From Saprospiraceae bacterium (lineage in GTDB: Bacteria > Bacteroidota > Bacteroidia > Chitinophagales > Saprospiraceae), in contig JAEUUT010000228.1 of NCBI GenBank assembly GCA_016787415.1, positions 62,001 to 126,000 on the forward strand: a stretch of 64,000 nucleotides of DNA, written 5' to 3'. A program made the translations under genes and the position numbers. Below are positions 11,510-21,300 of this stretch, piece by piece; positions within the stretch are counted from its first letter, which is position 1; each line of letters starts with the position of its first letter. The notes beneath the pieces were generated by a model. It was not told where the DNA came from. It made no database searches and worked only from the letters and a program-made list of their open reading frames with translations.

Positions 11510-13960
11510 ATGCAGCAGAATTATCTTTCCCTCGCGTTCAGAAATCTTCGGAAAAACAGAAAATACACGCTGATCAACCTGATCGGGATGTCGGTAGGGA
11601 TGGCCTGTTGTTTTCTGATTATTGCCTACCTGCGTTACGAGCGCCATTTTGATACTTTTTTTCCAAAAGGCGAGCGCCTTTACCGTGTCAATTACCACAT
11701 CGACTTTGCCGGTGAGCCGCTCGACATCAATCGGGTACCTGCGCCCATCGGCCCGGCTATGCCCGATTATTTTCCGCAGGTAGAATCTGTGGCTCGGTTG
11801 TATGGGCGCAGCATCAGCGTGCGCGAACCACAGAGCGACCGGCAGTTCGAAGTGTCGGAAACATATTTTGCAGACAGCACCGTGCAGGACGTGCTGGGGT
11901 TCGATTTTATGCATGGCGACCCGAAAACGGCGCTCGATGCACCATTTTCCATGGTTTTGTCCGACGAAACGGCGCTGCGCCTGTTTGGCACCGCCGAGGC
12001 GATGGGGCGGCAATTGCGCGTAGCCAACGAAGCCACTTTCACCGTCACAGGCATCGTGCGCCGCATGCCCCGTCAGTCGCACCTGCGTGTCGACATGCTG
12101 ATGCCTTTCCGCAACATTCCCGATGTGGAGCCTGCCTCGGCCCGGCCCAACGTGCGCAATGCCATGACCAACAACTGGCTGGCTTCCTACAATTTCACCT
12201 ACGTGACGCTCAAGCCAGGCATGTCGCCGGAGCCGGTGAATGCGGCATTTCCGGCGTTTATCAAAAAATTCGGCATACCAGAATATTCTGAAAAGCAGTT
12301 TTTTAGCCTGTTCCCCGTGCGTGATATTCACCTGCACAGTGCTATTGCCGACGAAGTATCGGCTACCTCCAACCCGCAGTACCTGCGCGTGTTCGGCATT
12401 GTGGGTTTTCTGATTTTGCTGATTGCCGTTATCAATTTCGTCAACCTGTCGACGGCGGTGTACCTCGACCGCACCAAAGAGGTGGCCGTGCGCAAGGCGC
12501 TGGGCGCGCGTCGCCCGGCGCTGGTGGGGCAGTTTCTTACCGAAACGATGCTGCTGAGTTTTATGGCTTTTGTACCGGCTATGGGGCTGCTGTTTGCGCT
12601 GATCCCGCTGTTCAATGCGCAAAACGACAAATTCATCACCTACCACCTGCTACACGACTGGCCGCAAACGCTGCTGTACGTTGGCATTTTTGTGGTAACA
12701 GGGTTGCTCGCAGGCATTTACCCGGCCGCATTTGCCAGCCGTTTCAAGCCGGTGGAAGTGTTTCAGAAAAACAGTCCCGTGGGCGCAGGTCGCCAGGGGC
12801 AATTGCTGCGCAAATCCCTGATAACCATACAGTTTGCTGTCAGCATTGCGCTGCTGTGCGGCACCCTCATCATGCTGTCGCAAATGCGCTACTGGCAGAA
12901 TCTGCCCAAGGGTTTTGATGCGGAGCAAATTATCACAGTGCCGCTGTCGAGCGCCAATATGAACACCGTTTTCTCGCCCGGCGACTCTACGCTGCGCAGT
13001 CGTATGAATGCGTTCGACGACCTGTTGATGCAAAATTCAGGCATCGGGGAAGTGACGATTGCCTCGTCGATGCCCGGTTTTTCAGCGCCATTTTTTCCGG
13101 TGACGACCAGTAAAGTCAGGGCAGAAGACAACGTGTTTTTGGCCAGTATTTCGGTCGACTACGACTTTGCCGAAACCTTCCGGCTGAAAATGCTGGCCGG
13201 CCGCGATTTCGACAAATCTTTCGGTTCGGATCATATCAACAGTTTTATCCTGAATGAAATGGCCCTCAAAACACTTGGCTGGGCTTCTGCCGACGAGGCC
13301 ATCGGGCAGGAGATAAAAAGTGGCGCCAAAAAAGGCAAGGTAATCGGAGTGGTGAACAACTTCAACACGTCCGGGCTGCAGTCGGCCCTCAATCCGGTCA
13401 TTCTGGATGTATCGCCCGGCTCTTTCACGGCTTTTGCTATTCGCTTGAAAACGCGACAAACGCAGGCCGTTATTGCCGACATCGAGCGCGCGTGGCGAGA
13501 GTTTTTTCCGGAAAAAGCCTTCGATTACTCCTTCCTGAACGAAGACCTGCGCGACTTCTACGAACAGGAAGGCCGCATGATGCAACTCTGCGCCGATTTT
13601 GCAGGCATTACCATCGTGCTGGCTTGTTTCGGACTGTTCGGACTAGTGGATTTTACGGTGCGCCAGCGCCGCAAGGAAATTGGCGTGCGCAAAGTGCTGG
13701 GTGCTTCGGTGCCCTCCGTGGTGCGGCTGCTCAGCAAGGAGTTTTTGCAACTGGTGGCCATTGCCCTGCTGATCGCCTCCCCCATTGCGTGGTGGGCCAT
13801 GGAAAAATGGCTGACGGATTTTGCCTATCGGATTGCCATCCCCTGGTACCTGTTTGTGGTGGCAGGCGCGCTGGCGGCGCTGGTGGCCTTTCTGACAGTG
13901 GCAGGGCAAACGGTAAGGGCGGCGGTAGCGAACCCGGTGAAGGCGCTGCGGAGTGAGTGA
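11510..13960 (+). CDS. FtsX/MacB-like ABC transporter permease (paralog 6)
   Basis: 816 residues starting MQQNYLSLAFRNLRKNRKY. It has the two-half permease layout, with DRTKEVAVRKALGAR in the first FtsX block (~322) and RQRRKEIGVRKVLGAS in the second (~720), and it ends in NPVKALRSE. It differs from paralogs 2-5 in the first block (NFVNLSTAVYLDRTKE instead of NFMNLSTARS), so it is the most diverged full-length member. It is the last gene of the + strand array; a hairpin with U-tract follows at 14,031. Likely inner-membrane export or envelope-remodelling component. Confidence 0.92.
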   Translation: MQQNYLSLAFRNLRKNRKYTLINLIGMSVGMACCFLIIAYLRYERHFDTFFPKGERLYRVNYHIDFAGEPLDINRVPAPIGPAMPDYFPQVESVARLYGRSISVREPQSDRQFEVSETYFADSTVQDVLGFDFMHGDPKTALDAPFSMVLSDETALRLFGTAEAMGRQLRVANEATFTVTGIVRRMPRQSHLRVDMLMPFRNIPDVEPASARPNVRNAMTNNWLASYNFTYVTLKPGMSPEPVNAAFPAFIKKFGIPEYSEKQFFSLFPVRDIHLHSAIADEVSATSNPQYLRVFGIVGFLILLIAVINFVNLSTAVYLDRTKEVAVRKALGARRPALVGQFLTETMLLSFMAFVPAMGLLFALIPLFNAQNDKFITYHLLHDWPQTLLYVGIFVVTGLLAGIYPAAFASRFKPVEVFQKNSPVGAGRQGQLLRKSLITIQFAVSIALLCGTLIMLSQMRYWQNLPKGFDAEQIITVPLSSANMNTVFSPGDSTLRSRMNAFDDLLMQNSGIGEVTIASSMPGFSAPFFPVTTSKVRAEDNVFLASISVDYDFAETFRLKMLAGRDFDKSFGSDHINSFILNEMALKTLGWASADEAIGQEIKSGAKKGKVIGVVNNFNTSGLQSALNPVILDVSPGSFTAFAIRLKTRQTQAVIADIERAWREFFPEKAFDYSFLNEDLRDFYEQEGRMMQLCADFAGITIVLACFGLFGLVDFTVRQRRKEIGVRKVLGASVPSVVRLLSKEFLQLVAIALLIASPIAWWAMEKWLTDFAYRIAIPWYLFVVAGALAALVAFLTVAGQTVRAAVANPVKALRSE

Positions 13961-13984
13961 GGTGCCTGGGTATATATCCTTGCG

Positions 13985-14137
13985 ATGCCAAGGGTTATTC
14001 AGGCGGTACCACGCGCTTTAGCGCGTCGGGAAAAAAGTCCTTCAGGACTTTTTTTACCTGAAATATGCTGGTCGGCCCTAAAGGGCCTCTTCCCGACGCG
14101 CTAAAGCGCGTGGTACCGCCTGAACAGCCCTTGGCAT
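13985..14137. repeat. 153-bp inverted repeat with 48-bp arms, downstream of permease array
   Basis: Arms 13,985-14,032 and 14,090-14,137 are reverse complements with about two mismatches and contain ACGCGCTTTAGCGCGT. The loop holds a perfect terminator hairpin (14,031-14,054) and another small palindrome, GCCCTAAAGGGC. The element fills the first half of the 356-bp gap 13,961-14,316. The second half shows only a 23-codon open frame (14,224-14,295) with no recognisable identity. Confidence 0.85.
14031..14054 (+). terminator. intrinsic terminator, probably bidirectional, for the permease array
   Basis: AAAAAAGTCC-TTCA-GGACTTTTTT forms a perfect 10-bp stem with a 4-base loop. The A run on one side and the T run on the other allow termination from either direction. 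It lies 71 bp after the stop of paralog 6. Confidence 0.75.
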
Positions 14138-14316
14138 GCCTGATGGTGCTTTGCATCAAAATGCTATCAGGTTGTGGTGGATTTGGAATATCTTTCGCCA
14201 TTCAATAGAAAAAACAAACCCAAATGCTCCAAGGAGCCGACTGGCGCGGTACCCTCTACGAAAAACACACCCGGGATGAGCCTAAAGAAGACTAACCTGC
14301 CTCCCCTCCCCCACCC

Positions 14317-14571
14317 ATGACACTCCTTTTCTGGCTTTTATGGATTTTTGATCTCCTCATCAGCGTCATCCTGGTCATTGCCGGTGATTTTCGCCGCAGT
14401 TTCACGAACAACAACCCGATGGCCTGGGCGCCCGCGCTGATGCTGGTATGCGTGGTGGCGGCGCCGTTGGCGCGGTTTGTATTCAAGCGGCCTACTGCGG
14501 GACTGGTGCTGGCAGCCATGCCGGTGTTGCTGCTGCTGTTGTGGTACGGGGTGGATAAGGCGAAGTCTTAA
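14317..14571 (+). CDS. small integral membrane protein, unknown function
   Basis: 84 residues with three predicted membrane helices: LLFWLLWIFDLLISVILVIAG (~4-24), WAPALMLVCVVAAPLARFVF (~37-56) and GLVLAAMPVLLLLLWYGV (~61-78). A short polar, basic loop (DFRRSFTNNN) separates the first two. I do not recognise the family. It stands alone between the palindromic element and the minus-strand block; codon use and the ATG near a purine-poor leader do not settle expression. Probably a real small membrane protein. Confidence 0.6.
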   Translation: MTLLFWLLWIFDLLISVILVIAGDFRRSFTNNNPMAWAPALMLVCVVAAPLARFVFKRPTAGLVLAAMPVLLLLLWYGVDKAKS

Positions 14572-14573
14572 AA

Positions 14574-14645
14574 AATCCGTTTTAATCCGCCCAATCCGTT
14601 TCATCCGCGTTCCTATTACGTGCACCAGGCGTAGCCGAACAAAAT
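14574..14645. repeat. partial copy of the AATCCG/GGCGTAGCCGAACAAA intergenic repeat
   Basis: The order TTTTAATCCGC ... ATCCGCGTTCC ... GGCGTAGCCGAACAAA matches, with gaps, the right arm of the long inverted repeat at 58,619-58,690. Here only one arm is present. It lies in the 113-bp gap between the small membrane protein and the convergent DinB-like gene. Confidence 0.55.
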
Positions 14646-14684
14646 GACCTTAAAAATTCAGGATGATTTTATCCCCCTTGCCTC

Positions 14685-15194
14685 TCAATAATACCGCTCT
14701 TCCAGCACCCGCATGTGCCAGCGCTGGTGCCCGGCAATGATAAATCCCATCGACAGCACAGAGTATTCACCTTTGAAGCCCTGGCACTTGCGCTGGAGCA
14801 TTTCGGGCGTAAATGATTGAAAAAGCGCCAAAAACGAACGGCGGGAGATGCGCATTTCTTCCAGCAAATCTTCCAGCGGGCGCTGGTTGGCATTGGTATG
14901 GGCGGCATAGGAATCCTCATCGAAAGAGGGGAATTTTTGTTGCTCGCCGCGGGCAGCAGCCAGGGCGCGATAGCAAAAAACGCGCTCGGTATCGATGAGG
15001 TGCTGGAGGATGTCGCGGACCGTCCATTTACCCGGCGCGTACACATAATCGCCCATGGCTTTCCATTTTTCGAGCGGGAATTGCGCCATTTCATCCAGGC
15101 TGTTTTGAATAGCCTGGCATACTTCCACGTCGTCGTTCATGAGGATGTAGCGATCGAAGTATTCCGGCATGGGGTTAATGTCTGATCTGCGCAT
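14685..15194 (-). CDS. DinB-like four-helix-bundle metalloprotein
   Basis: 169 residues, the usual DinB-superfamily length. The family's three metal-binding histidines are in place: His65 (in LQHLIDTER), His156 and His160 (in GHQRWH). The phrases PGKWTVRDILQHLIDTER and FIIAGHQRWHMRVLEERY are typical. Members bind a divalent metal and several act as thiol-dependent transferases; the reaction of this one is unknown. An alternative start at Met9 (15,170) is possible. It lies 49 bp downstream of the GlxA-type regulator on the same strand and may be co-transcribed with it. Confidence 0.85.
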   Translation of the reverse strand: MRRSDINPMPEYFDRYILMNDDVEVCQAIQNSLDEMAQFPLEKWKAMGDYVYAPGKWTVRDILQHLIDTERVFCYRALAAARGEQQKFPSFDEDSYAAHTNANQRPLEDLLEEMRISRRSFLALFQSFTPEMLQRKCQGFKGEYSVLSMGFIIAGHQRWHMRVLEERYY

Positions 15195-15243
15195 GATAAA
15201 GATTTGATTTACAATTGTTTAAAAAATTTGTTTTCATAGCCTG

Positions 15244-16167
15244 CTACATTGTTTTCAGCAGTCGGCTGAGTTGTCGTTCGCTGTCGAGGCCGCAGGCGCG
15301 CGCCATTCGGGTGCGGGTCAGGTCGGGTTGTTGCAGCAGTTTTTTGATGGATTCCCGTCGGAGCAGCGTGACATAGTCTTTTACCGTGAGGCCCGTTTCG
15401 CGTTTGAAAATGCGGGTAAAATTGCGTTCGCTCATGCAGGCAATACGCGCCAGGTCGCCAAGCGATTTTTTCTGATCGAGGTGTTCGTGCAGCCAGTCCT
15501 GCACGGCATGAATGCCGGTATGAATGTGGTTGCGGTATTGGAAATGGGCGCTTTGTTGCGACTGATTGCCATTGCGGCGGGTGTAGATGACCATTTCTCG
15601 GGCCACCTGACAGGCAAAATATTCACCTTTCAGGCGCTCTACGAGGTGCAGTGCCAGGTCGATGCCCGCAGCCAGCCCGGCGCTGGTGTAGATGCCGTCC
15701 TGCTCGGTAAACAGTACATTTTCAAGCACTTGCACACGTGGAAAAGACGCCTGCAATTCCTGTGTACGCTTCCAGTGCGTGGTACAGATTCTGTCATTCA
15801 GCAAGCCGCTCAATGCCAGGACAAACGCGCCTGCGCAAATGCTGCACACCAGCACGCCTTGTGCGTGTGATTGTCGTATCCAGGTCAGCATTTCCGTTTG
15901 AGCCTTTATCTGGCCGCTACCCATGATATACGACACGTTGGCGCCCGGCACGATCAGAAAATCGCCGGGGTTCCATTGTATTTTGCTGAAATGCTGCATT
16001 TTACCCAGCGGCAGTCCCGTCGAGGCTACAATGTCCGTTGTAAAAGAGCAATATTCGATTTCCCAGTCCGCTCCAAAACCGATGGCCTCCAGTAATACCT
16101 GATCGGGGCCTGTCATGTCCATCAGGTGAATTTGCGGCATTACCAGAAAAACGAATTTTGTGGGCAT
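15244..16167 (-). CDS. GlxA-family transcriptional regulator (DJ-1/PfpI domain + AraC HTH)
   Basis: 307 residues from the ATG at 16,167, where MPTKFVFLVMPQIHLMDMTG begins the DJ-1/PfpI fold; the longer frame to 16,299 adds a non-conserved stretch. Residues ~1-190 are the amidotransferase-like domain with the nucleophile-elbow phrase CSICAGAFVLA. Residues ~215-307 are an AraC DNA-binding domain (SLGDLARIACMSERNFTRIF, then LTVKDYVTLLRRE). Such proteins sense small molecules through the first domain and bind DNA through the second. Odd point: the second helix-turn-helix ends at SERQLSRLLKTM, about 15 residues earlier than usual, so the C-terminus looks shortened. Confidence 0.85.
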   Translation of the reverse strand: MPTKFVFLVMPQIHLMDMTGPDQVLLEAIGFGADWEIEYCSFTTDIVASTGLPLGKMQHFSKIQWNPGDFLIVPGANVSYIMGSGQIKAQTEMLTWIRQSHAQGVLVCSICAGAFVLALSGLLNDRICTTHWKRTQELQASFPRVQVLENVLFTEQDGIYTSAGLAAGIDLALHLVERLKGEYFACQVAREMVIYTRRNGNQSQQSAHFQYRNHIHTGIHAVQDWLHEHLDQKKSLGDLARIACMSERNFTRIFKRETGLTVKDYVTLLRRESIKKLLQQPDLTRTRMARACGLDSERQLSRLLKTM

Positions 16168-16305
16168 AGTGGCGTGGTATTTCCGACAAAGGTGCAGGAA
16201 AAAACAGATGCGATGAAAGACAAGAATCGGACATTTTCGGCCAAAGGGTATTGTCATGATGCACACACCGCTAAAGGATACAAAGCATAGCGTGTGCAAG
16301 TTTCA

Positions 16306-16938
16306 TCACTGCCGTTGCAAGGCCAGTTTTACGCCAAGCAATATGAACACCGCGCCCGTAATTCGGTCAATCAAGGTCTTGAACCGGAAGTTTTCCTTGA
16401 TTTTCGAGGTCATGGACGAGGCGAAAACGGCCAGAAACATGAGCCAGAGCACGCCCGTAAAATTGAAAGTGCAACCCAGGATAAAGAATGGCAGGGCCGG
16501 ATGCGGATAATCAGGGCGTACAAACTGCGGCAGAAAGGCAATGAAAAAAATAGCGACTTTAGGGTTCAATATATTGGTAACTGCGCCAGAAAAGAAGACC
16601 TGTTTCAGGTTGAGGTGATCGTCGGTTTGGGTCACTTCAAATGTATTGCCCGACTTTTCCAGCCACATGCGCACACCGAGGTAAAACAAATAAGCCGCGC
16701 CCAGGTATTTGATGATGTCGAACAGCAGTCGTGATTCCCAAATGATGATCGACAGGCCAAAAGTAGCCAGCAAAATATGCACGATGCAGCCCGCTCCAAT
16801 ACCCAGGGCAGAATAAATGCCCGCTTTTTTTCCTTGAGAAATGCTGCGGCCGAGCACGTACATGGTGTCGGAACCGGGCGTGAGGTTGAGGAGAATCCCG
16901 GCAAAAAGAAAAGCGAAGAAGTGATCGATTCCGAGCAT
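16306..16938 (-). CDS. LysE/RhtB-family amino-acid or small-metabolite exporter
   Basis: 210 residues with about six hydrophobic helices. The family signature lies near the N-terminus (NLTPGSDTMYVLGRSISQG), followed by GIGAGCIVHILLATFGLS and, in the middle, the loop AVTNILNPKVAIFFIAFLPQF, all diagnostic of LysE/RhtB exporters of the inner membrane. Substrate cannot be told; amino acids and homoserine lactones are known for the family. The start of the gene lies 30 bp after the end of the upstream MBL-fold gene on the same strand, suggesting one transcript. Confidence 0.9.
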   Translation of the reverse strand: MLGIDHFFAFLFAGILLNLTPGSDTMYVLGRSISQGKKAGIYSALGIGAGCIVHILLATFGLSIIIWESRLLFDIIKYLGAAYLFYLGVRMWLEKSGNTFEVTQTDDHLNLKQVFFSGAVTNILNPKVAIFFIAFLPQFVRPDYPHPALPFFILGCTFNFTGVLWLMFLAVFASSMTSKIKENFRFKTLIDRITGAVFILLGVKLALQRQ

Positions 16939-16968
16939 GGGTTGTCAGTTTTAGAACGCGTTGGGTTT

Positions 16969-18063
16969 TCAGGAAACATTGAGCCACCATCGATCAAAAG
17001 TCTGGTGGGTGCTATCCAATACTACTTTTTCGCCGATCATCGGGTGCACCAGCGGCATGCCTGCTGCTTCTGCGGCTTTTGAAGCCCGCTCGATCGACTC
17101 ATCCCAGGCATGCATCGACAAGTCAAATTTTCCCCAGTGCACAGGCATCAGGCGCCTGCTTTTCAGGTCGATAGCCGCCTGAACAGTTTCTTCGGGCATC
17201 AGGTGAATGTGTTTCCAGTATCGATTGTACTGGCCACATTCCAGCAATGCGAGGTCAAATGGCCCGAATTGCTCGCCAATTTCTGCAAAATGTGCGTCAT
17301 AACCGCTGTCGCCCCCCAAAAACAGATGTAGCGAAGGCGTTTGTAAAATAAACGCCATCCACAACACCCGGTTTCGCCACAGAGATCGGCCAGAAAAATG
17401 CCGCCCGGGCGCTGTATGTACGGTAAAACCTTCTTCCAGCACAAGCGCCTCGTTCCAGTCCAGTTCCACTACCCTATCCATGTCGTATCCCCAGCGTTCG
17501 AGGTGCGCGCCTGTACCCAGGCTACAAACGACTTTCCCAACTTTAGGTTTCAATTCCACGATCGTGGTGTGATCCAGGTGATCCCAATGGTCGTGCGAGA
17601 GTAACAGGTAATCAATGGGAGGCAGTTCCGCCACCGTGTAAATATCCGAGCCAGGGAATGCAGGCATGGTAAAACGAAAAGGCGAAGCGGCCCCGCTCAT
17701 CACCGGATCGACCAGAAAACGTTTGCCATCTACTTGCAGGAAATAGGAGGAATGACCGAACCAGACCAGCACATTTTCATCAGGAGGCAGGTTTTGCAGG
17801 TCGGTTTTGCGGGAAGGAAGCGGCCCGGGCGGTTTTGCCGAAGGGCTTTTTTCAAAGAGCATTTGCCGAAGAATCCGCACTACGTTGCCACCATCGGTAA
17901 AATTCGGGGTGTGGCTCCGGTTTTGGAATGAACCATTTCGGAAATTGGGCGACGCCTGTGTTTTTTTCAGGCGTTCTCCGGCAGGCAAGCGGCCAAATTT
18001 GGGTTGTTGCAGGTAAAAATAGGTAACAAACCCCAGCAACAAGAATATGAACAAGAAAAACAT
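16969..18063 (-). CDS. MBL-fold metal-dependent hydrolase, NAPE-PLD/RomA-like, membrane anchored
   Basis: 364 residues from the ATG at 18,063, which gives an N-terminal membrane helix (MFFLFIFLLLGFVTYFYL); the frame upstream of it is AT-poor leader without homology. The core carries the metallo-beta-lactamase motif SHDHWDHLDH (HxHxDH), then PGRHFSGR, GGDSGYDAHF and MPVHWGKFDL, the order seen in the UlaG/RomA/NAPE-PLD branch. The N-terminal lead sequence PNFRNGSFQN before the fold is also typical of that branch. Likely a phospholipase D-type or phosphodiester hydrolase facing the periplasm; substrate unknown. It precedes the LysE-type exporter. Confidence 0.87.
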   Translation of the reverse strand: MFFLFIFLLLGFVTYFYLQQPKFGRLPAGERLKKTQASPNFRNGSFQNRSHTPNFTDGGNVVRILRQMLFEKSPSAKPPGPLPSRKTDLQNLPPDENVLVWFGHSSYFLQVDGKRFLVDPVMSGAASPFRFTMPAFPGSDIYTVAELPPIDYLLLSHDHWDHLDHTTIVELKPKVGKVVCSLGTGAHLERWGYDMDRVVELDWNEALVLEEGFTVHTAPGRHFSGRSLWRNRVLWMAFILQTPSLHLFLGGDSGYDAHFAEIGEQFGPFDLALLECGQYNRYWKHIHLMPEETVQAAIDLKSRRLMPVHWGKFDLSMHAWDESIERASKAAEAAGMPLVHPMIGEKVVLDSTHQTFDRWWLNVS

Positions 18064-18182
18064 CGTCCTTTTGAATTGCGGTAAATGATGAACAATGCTC
18101 CAAACTGATTTGGCAGGCAAAAGTTTTTGAAGAGGTGAAAAAGGCAAGGGGCAAAAAAGGCAAGGACACAAAAATTTTTACT

Positions 18183-18258
18183 GACTGTGGACTGCGACTC
18201 AGGACTCAGGACTGTGGATTCAGGACTTAGGACAGTGGACTCAGGACTTAGGACTTAA
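18183..18258. repeat. degenerate 7-bp tandem repeat (GACTCAG/GACTTAG/GACTGTG, 11 units)
   Basis: Eleven units beginning with GA follow each other with a period of seven bases (one unit is six). Units vary at positions 4-7. The array sits between the MBL-fold gene start and the terminator of the giant adhesin gene. Confidence 0.88.
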
Positions 18259-18290
18259 AAAAAACCCGCCCCGGTAAAACCGGAGCGGGC
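18257..18290 (-). terminator. intrinsic terminator of the giant adhesin gene
   Basis: On the minus strand CCCGCTCCGG-TTTTA-CCGGGGCGGG (stem 18,265-18,289 with one G-T pair) is followed by eight T. It begins 30 bp after the adhesin stop codon. Confidence 0.88.
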
Positions 18291-18319
18291 CATAATTCCA
18301 TCAAAATACGTTCACGGGA

Positions 18320-21300
18320 TTAGTTTCTAGTCTGAATCATAGTACGCGTTGCAGAATCAGTAGAAGTAGACACTTTGTAGTACAGCAGGCCATTGGCGTT
18401 CAGGTCGCGGCCATCGAGTGTGACAGCGTTGTATCCTTTTGCGTAATCGCCTTTCTGTGTGAACAGCATGCGGCCAGTTTCATCGAAGACCGTCAGGGTA
18501 GCAGTAGTGGCTTCCGGCAGGAAGAAACGAACTACCGTGTGGTCGATGAACGGGTTCGGCTGGTTCTGGTACAGTTCGAAGTGTTGCGATGCAAGGGTGA
18601 GTGATCCGTCTTTCTCGTGGAAGCGGAATCCAACCTGCATCTTGTCGCCATTGCGTCCGTATGCTTCTGCCTTCGTGATGCTGCCCGATACTTCCAGCAT
18701 GTCGCTGAGGCGGCCTGCTTTGGTAGCGCGGAAGCGGATCGAGAAGGTGGCGTTGCCATCGGCGCTCCAACTGGTGGTCACTGCGTGTTGTGCAGCGAAT
18801 ACCGCAAAGTTAGTAGCATCCATCTGGTCGCCCGGCAGGATGTCGAGCACTTCGAGGTTGCCGGTGTTCAGCGTAAACTGATAACCTTTCACCTGATCGG
18901 CCGTCGTGAAGGAAGCGGTGAAGATTTCACCGGCATTTACCATGCGGTCGTCCACATCGAAGAGCAGCATACCGTTCGAACGTTCTTCTACATTCATCAG
19001 GCTGTTTGGCAGCGCGGAATTGTTTACGTCGCCAATTTTCACCCCGATAAAGTCGTCAGCCATGTGGTGTTCGGCAATACCCTGGATCGATTTGTTTTCA
19101 GGGAACTGCGAAGCAAACGGATTGGTCGGTTCCGGGAACACATAATCCTGATCCACAAAGCGCCAGGAAGTGTTGTTCGGAAGTTCGGTGTAAATACCGA
19201 GGATCAGTTTGCGCAGTTCGATGACGTCGAAGGTCGTGATAGAGCCGGAGCGGTTAGCGTCGGCAGCGATCATTTTGTACGGCGAATCGAGCAGTTCGGT
19301 AGCCAGGATGTGTTTTTCCAGCAGCACCAGGTCGTACGTTGTGACACCATTCGACGGGTTATCGTCTTTGGTTGGCGTCAGCGTGTAGTCGGAGCCCAGC
19401 GGCAATGCATGGTCGAACATGTAGTGGCCATCGTCTTCCGTCAGGTAAATAGCCTCCACATTTGGATGTTCAGGCATTTGACCTTGCAGTTCTACATATC
19501 CGGATTCGACCATTTCGCCAGTTTCCGTTACGAGCGCACCTGCTACGGAAGCATTGTCGTCGTTCACATTGTTCAGCACACTTACTGTAAACTCTTCCGT
19601 ATCGGAGCAAGCACCCATGGTAGCCGTTACCGTCACTGTTGCAGCACCCACCGTTGTGGTGAATGGCAGGATGATCGGGAAGAGGCTGGTAGCCGTTCCA
19701 TTTGCCAGGCCGACGGATGCACCGCCTGCCCAACTGAAGTCGGCGCCCCATGTGGTTGTTTGCAGTACGATCGGGCCGATGACGGTGCCGGCATTAACCG
19801 GGCCGTAGTTCGGGATCGGGATGATCGAGAACGGTACAGCGTCGATGACTTCAGCGATGCTGGTTACGGTACAGCCGTTACCATCTGTCACAGTTACCGT
19901 GTACAATCCTGCGTTCAGGTTCTGGATTGCTGAACCGGAGTTCGCGCTCGGGCCGGTTGTGAGACCGGTCGACCAAACGAACTTGTAGTTGGCTGGGCCG
20001 TCGGTGATTTCAGCAATCACAGCACCTTCGTTTGCACCTGTGCAGGTATTGTCGATCACATGCAGGGCTACACCTGGGCTGGAAAGTACATTCAGTTGTA
20101 CCAAGTCTACATCGTAGCAACCCGAAGCATTTTCAACGCGCGCCCAGATGTATCCGGTTGCGGAGTTGTAAGTATTCGGCAGCGGATTCGTACCTGCTGC
20201 TGCTTCCGATTGAGAATCGTGGTACGTTACTGTCAGACCAGCCACACCGTCTGTTACCTGTGCATTCGCGTTGCTGAGGGTGAAGGTACCCATCATGCCA
20301 TCGAATACATCCGGGCAAACTTTCAGTTGTGCTACGTGCGCTACCGGCAGCGGGTTCACATTCAGCGATACCGGCACTACCACTACACCACCGCTGGTCG
20401 ATACGACGCGGGCAAATACCTGCGAGTTATCGGCGCCTGTGTACGGGCTGGAGAGGCTGGCCTGGCCGCTTTGAGCGAGGGCTGCTGTCGGGTGGTAGGT
20501 TACCGTTGCGGTGCCGCTTGGGTCTACCTGGCTGTCGGCTTCTGTCAGATCAAACTGTCCGAGGCTCGAACCTGGTTCGATGGCGCATGCTTCCAGGCTG
20601 GCGAGGTTGTCGGAGACAAAGCCTGCATCCAGTGTGTGGTCGCTGCAACCTGCCATACCGGTCGTGTAGGCAATAGCCGGGAAGTCGTTCCACGGTTTGC
20701 CTTGTGCGTCGGCGATGGTAGCATCGGAATCGTTCCAGTCTGGGTGCCATCCGGCGCCCACATTGGCAAGGGTCAGTTCGTATTCTGTGCCGTTGATCGT
20801 CAGTTTACCTGTGGTCGTATTGAACTGGTTGCTGGTACCGTTGGTGCCGAACACGATCTGGTAAGCGGTCAGCGAAACGAGGCTGTCGAATCCAGGTGTA
20901 GACACCCAGTTTTCACCTGGTGTACCGATACCGGTGAAGTAGTATTCACCTTTGGTATTGGTCGTTGTCCAGGCCAGCAGTGCGTTCGTGGTAGCGTTGT
21001 ACAGACTTACGTTCACACCCGGGATTGGATCTTCGCAGGCATCCTGCACGCCATCGCCGTTGAGGTCGTTCCACACGTAGTTACCGATCTGGATCGGAGC
21101 CGGGTTGCAAAGCGCTTCCAGGTCGCCGATACTGTTTGCCATACCGATACCAACGGTGTTGGCAGTCGGGTCGAGCAGGGTCAGGTCGTTGCGCGTGGTG
21201 TTACCCATTTGCAGGTCGTAGTACACGATACCGCCACCGAAGTTGTATTCCGAAGTGTTCGGGTTGTTGATAGCGCCCAGCAGTTCGTCTTCGCCAGGAA

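Noticed and set aside
14224..14295. 23-codon open frame (MLQGADWRGTLYEKH...)
   Set aside because: Too short, no recognisable family or clear signal; it could be a gene remnant but that cannot be supported.
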